From a virus: DNA of 64,000 bases. A model generated the notes under the pieces. The model ran no database searches, had not been told where the DNA came from, and saw nothing but the letters and a program-made list of their open reading frames with translations. The DNA lies in IMG/VR virus record IMGVR_UViG_3300020159_002453, positions 1 to 64,000 of that record, one strand, 5' to 3'. How positions within the stretch are numbered: position 1 is the first letter of the stretch; each line of letters starts with the position of its first letter. This document shows positions 42,755-50,604 of the stretch, in pieces. Made by a program: the position numbers and the translations under genes.

Positions 42755-43564
42755 TTAAACCTTAAGTGCTCGATCCCAAACTTGTAAATGCATTCTATTA
42801 GAGAATTTAAGGTTATACTTCTTACAGATATCAGCTACAGCAGGACCAATCTTAATAAGTTCATCTCTAGAGCCGCACATTGGCATAATCCAGATTAGCT
42901 CTTCTGGAAGATTAATCTCTGGGTTGTTTACAAACTTTTCATACATTTCATCTAGATCTGATTCCTGTTTAGCAACAAACTTAAAGCATGCTTTGTGCTT
43001 GATAAGGTAACGAATAACTTCTGGTTTAAAACGCTTGTCTTCCGGGTCACCGTTAACAGAAAGCTTAGGAGAAGTGGTATAGGTTACTTCGCAGCCAGTT
43101 GTCAGCCAACCTGGGTCAGGTAAAATAGTACCATTAGTTTCAAAGTCTATATTTAAAGTTGGTCCGAGCGGTTTATCGACAGAAGTGTCAAGTGCCTTGC
43201 TATAATCAACAAAGCCCCAGCGGTCTCTAATAAAGTGCACAAACTCCAAGAGGTTTTTTTGCTGAATAAAGGGCTCTCCGCCGGTAAGCTTGAGAAGGGC
43301 ACCCTCCTTAAGACGACTATGATAATCGTTCTTTTCAAAGTATTGGGCAATCTCTTCGAATGTCATTTTGTTCTTCTTAGACCAAGAAACGTAGCTATCA
43401 CAGCCAAACGGTGCGTCTGGGCTCTTGAATCCAATACAAGTAAGATTGCACATTGACAATCTCATAAACACCGATGGATAACCAATATATTTACCTTCGC
43501 CCTCTAGGGTATAAAATACAAAGTCGTCACTTAAAAAAAGGGTCTTATTTGAATCAATAGTCAT
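42755..43564 (-). CDS. queE: 7-carboxy-7-deazaguanine synthase QueE (radical SAM), variant cluster motif
   Basis: This 269-residue radical-SAM enzyme would contract the ring of 6-carboxytetrahydropterin to CDG. It opens with DDFVFYTLEGEGKYIGYPSVFMRL, the QueE substrate region, and has the SAM-binding KLTGGEP. The cluster cysteines are Cys39, Cys43 and Cys55 (MCNLTCIG, then FGCDSY), a CX3CX11C spacing instead of the usual CX3CX2C or CX14CX2C. The CDSY/CDT position is kept. It follows queD by 54 bases and leads the kinase genes. Confidence 0.92.
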   Translation of the reverse strand: MTIDSNKTLFLSDDFVFYTLEGEGKYIGYPSVFMRLSMCNLTCIGFKSPDAPFGCDSYVSWSKKNKMTFEEIAQYFEKNDYHSRLKEGALLKLTGGEPFIQQKNLLEFVHFIRDRWGFVDYSKALDTSVDKPLGPTLNIDFETNGTILPDPGWLTTGCEVTYTTSPKLSVNGDPEDKRFKPEVIRYLIKHKACFKFVAKQESDLDEMYEKFVNNPEINLPEELIWIMPMCGSRDELIKIGPAVADICKKYNLKFSNRMHLQVWDRALKV

Positions 43565-43618
43565 ATGTTATTATACGCTGTTAAATTAGCTTTTCCAGAC
43601 GTGATCAGGGGAAGTCTT

Positions 43619-44065
43619 TTAAATCCTTTCATAAATTGCACTATTTCCTTCGTGTTCCCACACTTCTACCCTCTGTACCCAGCAACGGCCTTGAGTGATA
43701 TCGTTGATGTACTCATCTGCTGTACTAAAACAATAGTTTGCAAAGCGCTCAATACCTACTCCTTCAGGCATTACCACAAGTTCAATCATCTTACGCTTTT
43801 CAAGTTCCTTAAACATATCAAGATCCGGATCAACACCTGATACTACAGTCTTATGGTCGAACGTCTCTTCAAGGATAGTCTTAAGACCTTTAAGTGCACC
43901 AAAGTCGACTACCCAACTGTTGTTATCAAGTACATTACAAGTAAACCAAAACTTAGCTTGTAAACGGTAGCCGTGAATAAACCGGCAATGACTTTCAGCA
44001 AATGGCTGTCTAAATGCACAAGAACCAAGCGGAATAACTTTAGTGGAAACGTATCTATTGCTCAT
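43619..44065 (-). CDS. queD: 6-carboxy-5,6,7,8-tetrahydropterin synthase QueD, altered zinc ligands
   Basis: This 148-residue enzyme would turn dihydroneopterin triphosphate into CPH4. It aligns without gaps to E. coli QueD from residue 16 to 71: catalytic Cys27, Asp70 and His71 are kept, as are Trp51, Asp54, Phe55, Leu58 and Lys59. Of the three zinc ligands only His31 is kept. His16 is Cys and His33 is Tyr (GSCAFRQPFAESHCRFIHGY). The segment belongs to a variant PTPS subfamily with FRQ and SHC..HGY. It probably still acts in the deazaguanine route, since queE follows. Confidence 0.88.
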   Translation of the reverse strand: MSNRYVSTKVIPLGSCAFRQPFAESHCRFIHGYRLQAKFWFTCNVLDNNSWVVDFGALKGLKTILEETFDHKTVVSGVDPDLDMFKELEKRKMIELVVMPEGVGIERFANYCFSTADEYINDITQGRCWVQRVEVWEHEGNSAIYERI

Positions 44066-44102
44066 AATGGTATAATACCGTATAAGCTTTTTTTTTCAAC
44101 CG

Positions 44103-44459
44103 CTATTGTGCAAGTTTGTGAACATTTTTATTAATCCAGTCGTGAAGTACATCCTCGTTTATATCCCTTGGGCTACACAACATTGCATTATTTTCATCAA
44201 CGTCGTTGTCAAAAAGATTCTTTTGTAAAGTCCTTTTTTCGTCTATGTTGTCAATACTAAAGTAAATTTTTGCTCTTTTGTCTTTAACTAAAACACTACC
44301 AGCTAATATAGCATGCATACAATCGACTTCTTTGTATGTGCCGAGTTTGTACTCACTTAAAACAGTAATAAATTCTTTTCGGTTTCGATTAGTTTTAAAA
44401 AAAACAAATAATGGAACATCGTCGCTACTATAAATTTTGTTGCGATACTTTATATTCAC
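44103..44459 (-). CDS. Uncharacterised protein (118 aa)
   Basis: I do not recognise this 118-residue protein. It has strands and helices of an alpha/beta fold (PLFVFFKTNRNRKEFITVL, KIYFSIDNID) and a helical end (DVLHDWINKNVHKL). No metal motif is seen. It precedes queD by 37 bases in the same direction, so it may belong to the que operon, and it diverges from the lysozyme gene. Confidence 0.55.
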   Translation of the reverse strand: MNIKYRNKIYSSDDVPLFVFFKTNRNRKEFITVLSEYKLGTYKEVDCMHAILAGSVLVKDKRAKIYFSIDNIDEKRTLQKNLFDNDVDENNAMLCSPRDINEDVLHDWINKNVHKLAQ

Positions 44460-44465
44460 TTTTTA

Positions 44466-44489
44466 ATTACTTATTTAGGGGTAAGTAAT
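44466..44489 (+). promoter_or_regulatory. Perfect hairpin before the lysozyme gene, same arms as at 8901
   Basis: ATTACTTA and TAAGTAAT form an 8-bp stem. The eight-base loop ends in AGGGG, the Shine-Dalgarno-like sequence for the ATG at 44494. The arms are identical to those at 8901-8920, while the loops differ. Sequestration of the ribosome site is possible. Confidence 0.45.
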
Positions 44490-44493
44490 AATA

Positions 44494-45147
44494 ATGCAAT
44501 CGAAGATAAGAAATACAAAATTAGTAAGTACTAAAGAAGCGATAGACACCCCACCCCCTATTACCTTTAACATACCACCCCCACCCCCTGCACATGCGCA
44601 GCATGTTGATCCGTCGTCTTCGACCGCGGCCCGTGGGAGCTTTAAAAATTTCTATCACAGTAATATATCCTCGTTCAATGCAGATTCTTCTTTTATACAT
44701 AAAGCTGCAAACTACATAAAAAAGAACGAAGGTGTCCGTAACAAACTTTACAAAGACAGCAAGGGGCTATGGACCATAGGGATAGGTCATTTAGTTAAGC
44801 CTGAAGAAATGATATTGTTTAAAGGTAAAACCCTTTCAGATAAACAAGTTGAAGATTTATTTAAAAAGGATGTTGATCAAAAAATGTCTTTAATACGAAA
44901 ACATTTTGGTAGTACCTTTAATAGTTTTCCAGAAGCTGTTAAAATTGCAGTATTAGATGGCTACTTTAGGGGGGATTTATCTGGGTCTCCAAATGCAAGA
45001 AATCTACTTAAAGCTGGTAAATTTAGTTTAGCAGCAAAAGAGTACCTCAACAACAAGGAGTACAGACAAGCTGTATTAACAGGGTCGGGTGTTGCATCGC
45101 GTATGCAACGTAATGCAGAATTGTTTAAATCAGCTGAAAAGTCTTAA
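44494..45147 (+). CDS. Endolysin, T4-lysozyme-like (GH24), with Pro-rich N-terminal extension
   Basis: The 217-residue protein carries a GH24 muramidase domain from about 68. Glu79, Asp88 and Thr94 have exactly the spacing of T4 lysozyme Glu11, Asp20 and Thr26 (IKKNEGVRNKLYKDSKGLWTIGIGHL region). It would cut peptidoglycan for lysis, or act as a virion lysozyme. Residues 1-60 are a Pro/Ser-rich extension without signal peptide or membrane span. The gene stands alone, rightward, between que genes and putative head proteins. Confidence 0.85.
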   Translation: MQSKIRNTKLVSTKEAIDTPPPITFNIPPPPPAHAQHVDPSSSTAARGSFKNFYHSNISSFNADSSFIHKAANYIKKNEGVRNKLYKDSKGLWTIGIGHLVKPEEMILFKGKTLSDKQVEDLFKKDVDQKMSLIRKHFGSTFNSFPEAVKIAVLDGYFRGDLSGSPNARNLLKAGKFSLAAKEYLNNKEYRQAVLTGSGVASRMQRNAELFKSAEKS

Positions 45148-45470
45148 AGGCCCTCTACGAGATTGCGAATGCGTTCAGCAACTTCATTGGCATTTTCAGT
45201 AGTGACCTGGGTTTCAAAAATTGCTTTGTCAACTTCAGATAATTGATCCGGATTCACAGATAAAGCTTTTAGTGCTAACTCTACTAAGAACTTTTTGCCT
45301 TCTGAACTTAAAACCGGGGCTTCGGCTGGAGCAGGGGGGGCAGGAGGCTCAGCTGGTTCAGGGGCAGTAGCGCCACCATCTTGTGGCATCGCAGCAGGCG
45401 CGGGTATAGCATCCGCCTCTAAAAGAATGTTAGAGTAAATATTGTTTACTAACTTATTAAATTTGCTCAT
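45144..45470 (-). CDS. Putative internal head protein (108 aa)
   Basis: The N-terminus MSKFNKLVNNIYSNILLE|A is an amphipathic helix ending in Leu-Leu-Glu, a typical prohead-protease site. A Pro/Ala-rich linker follows (residues 22-55), then a helical C-terminal domain (KKFLVELALKALSVNPDQLSEVD, ending VAERIRNLVEGL). No family is recognised. It follows the gene at 45477 by six bases. By build and start it resembles the genes at 41111, 45477 and 46965. Confidence 0.55.
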   Translation of the reverse strand: MSKFNKLVNNIYSNILLEADAIPAPAAMPQDGGATAPEPAEPPAPPAPAEAPVLSSEGKKFLVELALKALSVNPDQLSEVDKAIFETQVTTENANEVAERIRNLVEGL

Positions 45471-45476
45471 TTGAAA

Positions 45477-45812
45477 TTAGTTGGCTGTTGGAGTTCCTGT
45501 ACCAGTACCAGTACCAGTTGTTTGCGCTGGTAGTATACCTTTTTTAAGTTTTTCAATTTCGTTTTGATGATACGCTTGCATAGCTTTAATTACCTGCTGA
45601 TCAGCAGTAGCCTTAGCTTTATTGGCTTTATCTGCCATAGCCTGGGCTTGTAAAGCCTTAGGATCTAATTGTTGCTGTTGACCAGCGACTGGTTGGGTTG
45701 GTTGTGCACCCATTGCAGTAGTTGGGGTTGCGCCAGCCGGTGTCGGAAGGGCTTCTTTGAGAGCCTTTAAGAATTTGCTTTTAGCGTTAACTTTATCGTG
45801 TACTGACTCCAT
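45477..45812 (-). CDS. Putative internal head protein (111 aa)
   Basis: The N-terminal 20 residues (MESVHDKVNAKSKFLKALKE|A) form a basic amphipathic helix ending in Leu-Lys-Glu, like a capsid-targeting peptide. A Pro/Gln/Ala-rich linker (about 22-55) leads to a helical segment (AQAMADKANKAKATADQQVIKAMQ). The tail is a Thr-Gly repeat. No family is recognised. It is preceded by the 224-base gap that holds promoter-like boxes. Confidence 0.55.
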   Translation of the reverse strand: MESVHDKVNAKSKFLKALKEALPTPAGATPTTAMGAQPTQPVAGQQQQLDPKALQAQAMADKANKAKATADQQVIKAMQAYHQNEIEKLKKGILPAQTTGTGTGTGTPTAN

Positions 45813-46036
45813 TTGTGTATATTTACTACGTTACAACAAATTTATAAGGTTAATAGTTGATTTATTTAAATCCGAACTATATAATATACAGGGGGGAGAA
45901 AGAAATACTCTATACATATTCCCAGGTGAATAAGTATTGTTGTTTTAAGATTCGGGTGTTTCTTTGTAGCCTTTTTAATAGGTTCGCTTCGCTCACCTAA
46001 TATATTATATATATTATATATCTCGCTGGGGATATA
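45813..46036. other. AT-rich non-coding gap with promoter-like boxes and hairpins
   Basis: No gene is seen in these 224 bases. On the minus strand they hold TATAAATT at 45846-45839 and a TAAATA box nearer the start of the next gene. Also present are an AGGGGGGAGAAAG-like purine tract on the plus strand, a hairpin of ATATATC/GATATAT arms, and another with TAGGT/ACCTA arms. It is the longest gap in the window. Confidence 0.6.
45839..45846 (-). promoter_or_regulatory. Candidate late promoter TATAAATT
   Basis: TATAAATT on the minus strand matches the T4 late core in seven of eight bases and lies 26 bases before the ATG at 45812. With T4 spacing it would give a 5' leader of about 20 bases. Confidence 0.4.
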
Positions 46037-46498
46037 TCAAATAGGGAAGGTGAGTTTGATTTGATATTTGTCTAGAAAAGCTTTTACTTTTCGAGCCGTA
46101 AACTTGCTAAAGTCGAAATTAAAGCGGTATTCTTTTATCAAAAGGGTCAGCTCATCACAACACCCACTGGTTTGCTCTAGACAATTAAAATCAAGGGTGT
46201 TTGTATAAACTATTACTGGAAACGTTTTGCGTATTTTTTCGAGTACTTTTAAAAACCGGAAACCTATAGAGGTGTTTGAATTAATATAAAATACAACGTT
46301 TTTACGGTTATCACTATCTTTAAAACAATTAATAAGACGACTCAAAGTATGATACAAGTATAATTTGTCAGCATCTTTGTCTTTAATCTCAAAACCGTAT
46401 ATTTCAACTAAATCGTGAGTGTAGCTTTTTTCAACATCAGCTGCGAACGTTTCAACATCCACCACCGTCAGTCCAAGTGCTATTTTCTGTACTCTCAT
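46037..46498 (-). CDS. Uncharacterised protein (153 aa)
   Basis: I do not recognise this protein. The pattern is alpha/beta: IALGLTVVDVETFAADV, HTLSRLINCF, RKNVVFYINSNTSIGFRFLKVL, PVIVYTNTLDFNC, then a Lys/Phe-rich end. Three cysteines near residue 110 (CLEQTSGCC) are not a clear metal site. It overlaps the endonuclease-like gene by 47 bases and precedes the 224-base gap. Confidence 0.5.
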   Translation of the reverse strand: MRVQKIALGLTVVDVETFAADVEKSYTHDLVEIYGFEIKDKDADKLYLYHTLSRLINCFKDSDNRKNVVFYINSNTSIGFRFLKVLEKIRKTFPVIVYTNTLDFNCLEQTSGCCDELTLLIKEYRFNFDFSKFTARKVKAFLDKYQIKLTFPI

Positions 46499-46952
46499 TA
46501 TTTTTTATTATAGCTTGTAACTTAGATTGTTCAAATAGTTTCTTTAACAAAGCATCTGGCGCTCTACCGATTCGGCAATTAATAATACCGTTATAAAATC
46601 CGTCTTTTAAGAGTACATCGTTATCGAACTGTTTTTTAGCTTCATAATAAGCGAGCTCAAACTTACTTTCGCAAAGCCACACTATTTCAAACGTAAACTT
46701 GTCTTTACCTATAGCCTGGATATCGGCATTTAACTCATTGGAAGAGGACATATAAGTCTTCCAATCGGTTTCAATGTCAAAATGGCGTTTATTCTTTTTA
46801 CCTTTTAAAGGTTTAAGCTTTTTAACAGACTTCATCTGCTTTTTGCCAATATACTGTTTACCAGACACAGTATTAGTAATAACGTATATAAAACCGTAAG
46901 GTAAATTATTTTCGTCTATTGTAAGCTTAGTTATCCAATGACCTAAATCCAT
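46452..46952 (-). CDS. Small GIY-YIG endonuclease-like protein
   Basis: This 166-residue protein has the GIY-YIG core PYGFIYVITN (about 18-27) and KQYIGKKQM (about 32-40), a TYMSSSNELNADI segment and the later YEAKKQF with the catalytic Glu region. It resembles Seg-type endonucleases of T4-like phages, but lacks a distinct DNA-binding tail, so it is either a small homing endonuclease or a nuclease with another role. It overlaps the gene at 46037 and starts 12 bases after the small protein at 46965. Confidence 0.7.
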   Translation of the reverse strand: MDLGHWITKLTIDENNLPYGFIYVITNTVSGKQYIGKKQMKSVKKLKPLKGKKNKRHFDIETDWKTYMSSSNELNADIQAIGKDKFTFEIVWLCESKFELAYYEAKKQFDNDVLLKDGFYNGIINCRIGRAPDALLKKLFEQSKLQAIIKNNESTENSTWTDGGGC

Positions 46953-46964
46953 TAACCCTACTTA

Positions 46965-47204
46965 TTACATTCCTGGAAATGTTCTACGGATTACCTTACC
47001 CTTTTTAAAACCGGGCGGTTTAAACTTTGTTTTTTTCTTCTTAGACGTTCCAAACAAATTACGGCTATCACCTGGTGCATAAAAATCTCCACTTTTACCA
47101 ATTTGGTCGGAATGAGCCTGCCCTGGACCAAAAGCTGCTGAGGTAGTATTGGCCCCGCCCATGTCTTCAAGTAGCTGGTAGTATTTTTTATTAAACAATT
47201 TCAC
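46965..47204 (-). CDS. Small basic protein (79 aa), putative internal head protein
   Basis: It starts at a GTG. The first 13 residues (MKLFNKKYYQLLE|D) are an amphipathic helix with a Leu-Leu-Glu site, like a capsid-targeting peptide. Residues 17-50 are Gly/Ser/Asp-rich, and the C-terminus is strongly basic (KKKKTKFKPPGFKKGKVIRR). A cleaved, DNA-binding head protein would fit. A GATAAGTATA box lies upstream at 47237-47230. Confidence 0.55.
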   Translation of the reverse strand: MKLFNKKYYQLLEDMGGANTTSAAFGPGQAHSDQIGKSGDFYAPGDSRNLFGTSKKKKTKFKPPGFKKGKVIRRTFPGM

Positions 47205-47246
47205 GTTGATAATTATATATTATACATTATACTTATCAGGTTAGCT

Positions 47247-47648
47247 ATGGAATTACCCGATATAGACAATATAATGAAAATTTATCAGGCAGAACTACTG
47301 TCTGATCTTAAAGTTGATGAGTTATCCCTGAAGGATAAAGCCATGCTAGTACCTACCCTAAAGCATAAGTGGGTAGCACGTACTATGACTTGGAAGAGTA
47401 AAATTAAAAGACTTAATGATGCTAAAAAGAAAGCTATGAAAGAGTTTGCTGAAAAGCACTCGGTAGCATTGAGTAAATCTCTTATGGAGCAAGCCGCATT
47501 AAGTGACCCTCGTATTGGTCAAATACATGAAACTATAGACCAAATTGAACTCCTTATTGAGTATCTAGAAAAGATTGAAAAATTAACCGGTACATTGACC
47601 TGGGACTGCAAGAACCTTATAGACTTACAACGTCTTGAAACAACCTGA
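47247..47648 (+). CDS. uvsY: Recombination mediator, UvsY-like
   Basis: This 133-residue helical protein has the size (137 in T4) and pattern of UvsY, which loads UvsX onto ssDNA: a leading helix ELLSDLKVDELSL, a basic KHKWVARTMTWKSKIKRLNDAKKKA helix, and the end LTGTLTWDCKNLIDLQRLE. The stop overlaps the start of uvsW (TGATG), and gp55, gp47 and gp46 follow. The gene context strengthens the call. Sequence identity to T4 UvsY looks low. Confidence 0.68.
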   Translation: MELPDIDNIMKIYQAELLSDLKVDELSLKDKAMLVPTLKHKWVARTMTWKSKIKRLNDAKKKAMKEFAEKHSVALSKSLMEQAALSDPRIGQIHETIDQIELLIEYLEKIEKLTGTLTWDCKNLIDLQRLETT

Positions 47649-49099
47649 TGAGAGTAGAGTTTCAATACGAACCTAAAAAGAAAGAAGTAAAGATTGTTTC
47701 TGATTATCTCAGTAACATTAAGGAACGATTCTCTGTAAAGAATCCAGGGGCTAGATTTAACAAATATGCTCGGTTTATGCCTCAGCGTATGTATGCAATT
47801 ACCCCCACCGGTTATTGCGGTATAGGTCTTGTACCAGAAATTATAAAATATCTTAACGGGCTTGATATACCTTTTGAAATTGTATTAAATGCAGAATTTG
47901 AACAGTTAATTAAAGAATTACAATTTAATACCACCGTCACAGATGCATTACAGAGCGGGGTATATCAGTTAAGAGATTATCAACAAGAAGCTATCACTAA
48001 AGCTTTAAGCCGAGGGTACGGTATAATTGAATTGGCTACGGGTGGTGGAAAGACTTTTATTATAGCTAATTTAATTTACACTATAATGCAAATTATAGAT
48101 AAAAAAGAAAGAGTATTAATTGTAGTGCCTGATATCGGCTTGGTTGAACAAACGTATAAAGATTTTGTAAGTTACAATTTTCCGATGGAAAAGGTAACCA
48201 AGTGGTCAGGTAATAACGAAATTAATACCGATGCACAGGTTATTATTGCCAACATGGGCATTTTACAGAGTGAAAAATCTGACTTAAGCTGGTTTAAAGA
48301 AGTAGGCTTGTTAATTATAGATGAGTGTCATAAGCTCCGTAGAGGTAATAAAGTTAATAAGCTAATTGATAAGATACCAACCTTGAGACGGTTCGGCTTT
48401 ACTGGTACTTTACCGGAAAGTGACATTGATATATGGAACATTAATAATTTTATTGGACCGGTAATTTTTAAAAAGACTACTACCGATCTCAGAGAAGCAG
48501 CAGGTGGAGAGTATATTGCAAATGCCCAGGCTTTAGCAATACATGTCGAATACGGGTTTAAACCTGATTATACTGCTGTATCAGCCGCGCAACGATATTT
48601 AACCGAGTTAGATTTTATTCATAACAATAACTTTAGAAGTAAGGTTATTAAAAATATAGTTAACCGTTTAAACAACAACGTACTTATACTTGTTGATCAT
48701 ATTGCACACGGAACTAATATGTACGATTCCCTCAAAGGTATTGAGGGTAAGCAAGTCTACTTCATACAGGGCAGTGTTGAAATTGAAGAGCGTCGTAGTA
48801 TCCAGGCTTTAATGGAAAGAGACAACAATGTTGTATGTATTGCAATAAGTAAGATTTTCTCCACTGGCATTTCTATAAAAAACATACATTATATCGTGTT
48901 TGCAGCTGGAGGTAAATCTAAGATCAAAACGTTACAATCGATTGGTCGTGGTTTACGCACCCACGAAAATAAGGATGTATTAACGATTATTGATATTGTT
49001 GATGAACTAATTTATGGCAGCAAACATTTTGATAAACGTAAAGAATTCTATGACCTTGAAAAAATTAAAATTCAAAATAAAACCATCACCGAAGCTTAA
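47648..49099 (+). CDS. uvsW: Recombination/replication helicase UvsW-like
   Basis: This 483-residue superfamily 2 helicase has an N-terminal fork-binding domain (1-105), LRDYQQEAI (Q-like), Walker A ELATGGGKTF (about 138-147), DECH box (about 218-221), FTGTLPES and the motif VI GRGLRTHE. UvsW unwinds R-loops and branches and controls the change from origin- to recombination-driven replication in T4. Length (503 in T4) agrees. It overlaps the gp55 gene. Confidence 0.88.
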   Translation: MRVEFQYEPKKKEVKIVSDYLSNIKERFSVKNPGARFNKYARFMPQRMYAITPTGYCGIGLVPEIIKYLNGLDIPFEIVLNAEFEQLIKELQFNTTVTDALQSGVYQLRDYQQEAITKALSRGYGIIELATGGGKTFIIANLIYTIMQIIDKKERVLIVVPDIGLVEQTYKDFVSYNFPMEKVTKWSGNNEINTDAQVIIANMGILQSEKSDLSWFKEVGLLIIDECHKLRRGNKVNKLIDKIPTLRRFGFTGTLPESDIDIWNINNFIGPVIFKKTTTDLREAAGGEYIANAQALAIHVEYGFKPDYTAVSAAQRYLTELDFIHNNNFRSKVIKNIVNRLNNNVLILVDHIAHGTNMYDSLKGIEGKQVYFIQGSVEIEERRSIQALMERDNNVVCIAISKIFSTGISIKNIHYIVFAAGGKSKIKTLQSIGRGLRTHENKDVLTIIDIVDELIYGSKHFDKRKEFYDLEKIKIQNKTITEA

Positions 49100-49565
49100 A
49101 GTAGAAAAAATTAAGCCTGTCAAGGTAAAAAAAGAGCTTAGCCCGTCCGCTAAAGCTAAAAAGATCTATTATGTAAGCCCTAAAGACTTTACAGACGAGC
49201 TGAGAAAGTATTATGAATCAGATATTATTACTAATGAACTCGCATTAATGATTAAAAACATCGCATACGGATTAGCACATGCGTCTAATTTTATTAATTA
49301 CACTTTCAAGGAAGATGCTATTGGGGATTCGTTAATTAATATGTTTAATGCACTTAAGCAAAAGAAATATAACTTTAACAAAGGCAGTAACCCGTTTTCG
49401 TATTTTAACTCTATTTCATTTAACTGCTGGCGTAGCCGTATTAAAAAAGAGAAACGTATGAGAGATACACTTGCAGCGTATCAAGAAGAGGTTTATAGTA
49501 TTGTAGGGCCCGATATTGGAGTCGATAACCCAGTAAATCCAGCCAAGCGTAATGAAAATCTTTAA
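49050..49565 (+). CDS. gp55: RNA polymerase sigma factor for late transcription, gp55-like
   Basis: The protein recruits host RNA polymerase to late promoters. The core region (ELALMIKNIAYGLAHASNF, DAIGDSLINMFNALK, YNFNKGSNPFSYFNSISFNCWRSRIKKEKR) follows T4 gp55 closely. I prefer the ATG at 49050 (171 residues), which reduces the overlap with uvsW. An in-frame ATG at 49014 would add 12 residues. Residues 1-30 are Lys-rich. Its presence supports the TAAGTA/TAAATA promoter set found in the window. Confidence 0.85.
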   Translation: MTLKKLKFKIKPSPKLKVEKIKPVKVKKELSPSAKAKKIYYVSPKDFTDELRKYYESDIITNELALMIKNIAYGLAHASNFINYTFKEDAIGDSLINMFNALKQKKYNFNKGSNPFSYFNSISFNCWRSRIKKEKRMRDTLAAYQEEVYSIVGPDIGVDNPVNPAKRNENL

Positions 49566-50604
49566 CTCAGAAGTCGGTATTTTTTCCGATCCACACTACG
49601 GTGTACATCGCAATAGTCCGATGTGGCACAAAATTGCTCTGGACCACGCTAAGTGGGCAGCTGAGCAATTTAATCTTAAAGGTATCAAAGACATTATTAT
49701 ACCTGGAGATATTTTTCACGACCGTAATGATATCGCGGTTAATACACTCCATATTGTTACCGATATTTTTGATATTCTTAAAAACTTCAACATTATTATT
49801 ACTGTCGGTAATCACGATGCTTTTTACCGGGACAATTCTACCGTCAATTCTGTTTCTATTTTGCGTGGCTGGTCTAATATTACTGTTGTTGATACTCTCA
49901 CTATACTGGAAACCCACGGTAAAAAAATAGCTTTATGCCCTTGGGGGCAAGATATTAACGAGGTACCCTCGTGTGATCTTATTGTGGGTCATTTTGAAAT
50001 TAATAGTTTTAAAATGAACTCGTATAAGGTATGTACGAATGGTCTTAAATCTACTGACCTTACCAGTCGTGCTAAGTTAACTATTTCCGGTCACTTCCAT
50101 CATAAAGAAGAACGCAAATACAAAGATGGTACTATTATGTATGTAGGTTGCCCATACCAGCAAGATTGGGGCGACTATGAAACAACTAAAGGTCTTTATA
50201 TCTTAGATTTAGACACCTTAAAATATGAATTCATTGAAAATAACATATCCCCGCAATACAACAAGATTAGATATTCTGAAATTGCGAACGGTACACTTAA
50301 TGCTGAAAAGTTAAAGAAAATTATACCAGGTAATATTATTAAGCTTTACATTGATAAAAAGCTTGAGCCGGATGCAGTAGATGTACTTGTAAGAAAGCTT
50401 GTGTCAGTTAAACCTGTAGAGTTTACTATTGAGTATGATTTTGTAGATACTGTTAACGTAGATAATGAAGCCGCTAATAAAAAAGACTTCACAGTAAGCG
50501 TAGAAACTTCAATTAATGAATTTATTGATTTATTGGATATTAAGCATAAAGATAAGGTGAAAGAGTATGTTATTGAGTTATATAATAAATCTAATAAAAC
50601 ATGA
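49552..50604 (+). CDS. gp47: Recombination endonuclease subunit gp47 (Mre11-like)
   Basis: This 350-residue SbcD/Mre11-type metallophosphoesterase partners with gp46 (Rad50-like, 53865) to process DNA ends for recombination and to degrade host DNA. The metal motifs are present: GIFSDPHYG (Asp, His), IPGDIFHDRND (GD..DR), VGNHDAF (GNHD), GHFEINS and ISGHFHHKE (GHxH). T4 gp47 is 339 residues. It overlaps gp55 by 14 bases. Four glycosyltransferase genes lie between it and gp46, which are neighbours in T4. Confidence 0.94.
   Translation: MKIFNSEVGIFSDPHYGVHRNSPMWHKIALDHAKWAAEQFNLKGIKDIIIPGDIFHDRNDIAVNTLHIVTDIFDILKNFNIIITVGNHDAFYRDNSTVNSVSILRGWSNITVVDTLTILETHGKKIALCPWGQDINEVPSCDLIVGHFEINSFKMNSYKVCTNGLKSTDLTSRAKLTISGHFHHKEERKYKDGTIMYVGCPYQQDWGDYETTKGLYILDLDTLKYEFIENNISPQYNKIRYSEIANGTLNAEKLKKIIPGNIIKLYIDKKLEPDAVDVLVRKLVSVKPVEFTIEYDFVDTVNVDNEAANKKDFTVSVETSINEFIDLLDIKHKDKVKEYVIELYNKSNKT

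Noticed and set aside
45960-46030. Possible tRNA because of GGTTCGCTTCGC-like sequence
   Set aside because: No acceptor stem or anticodon arm can be drawn; the arms pair only as simple hairpins.
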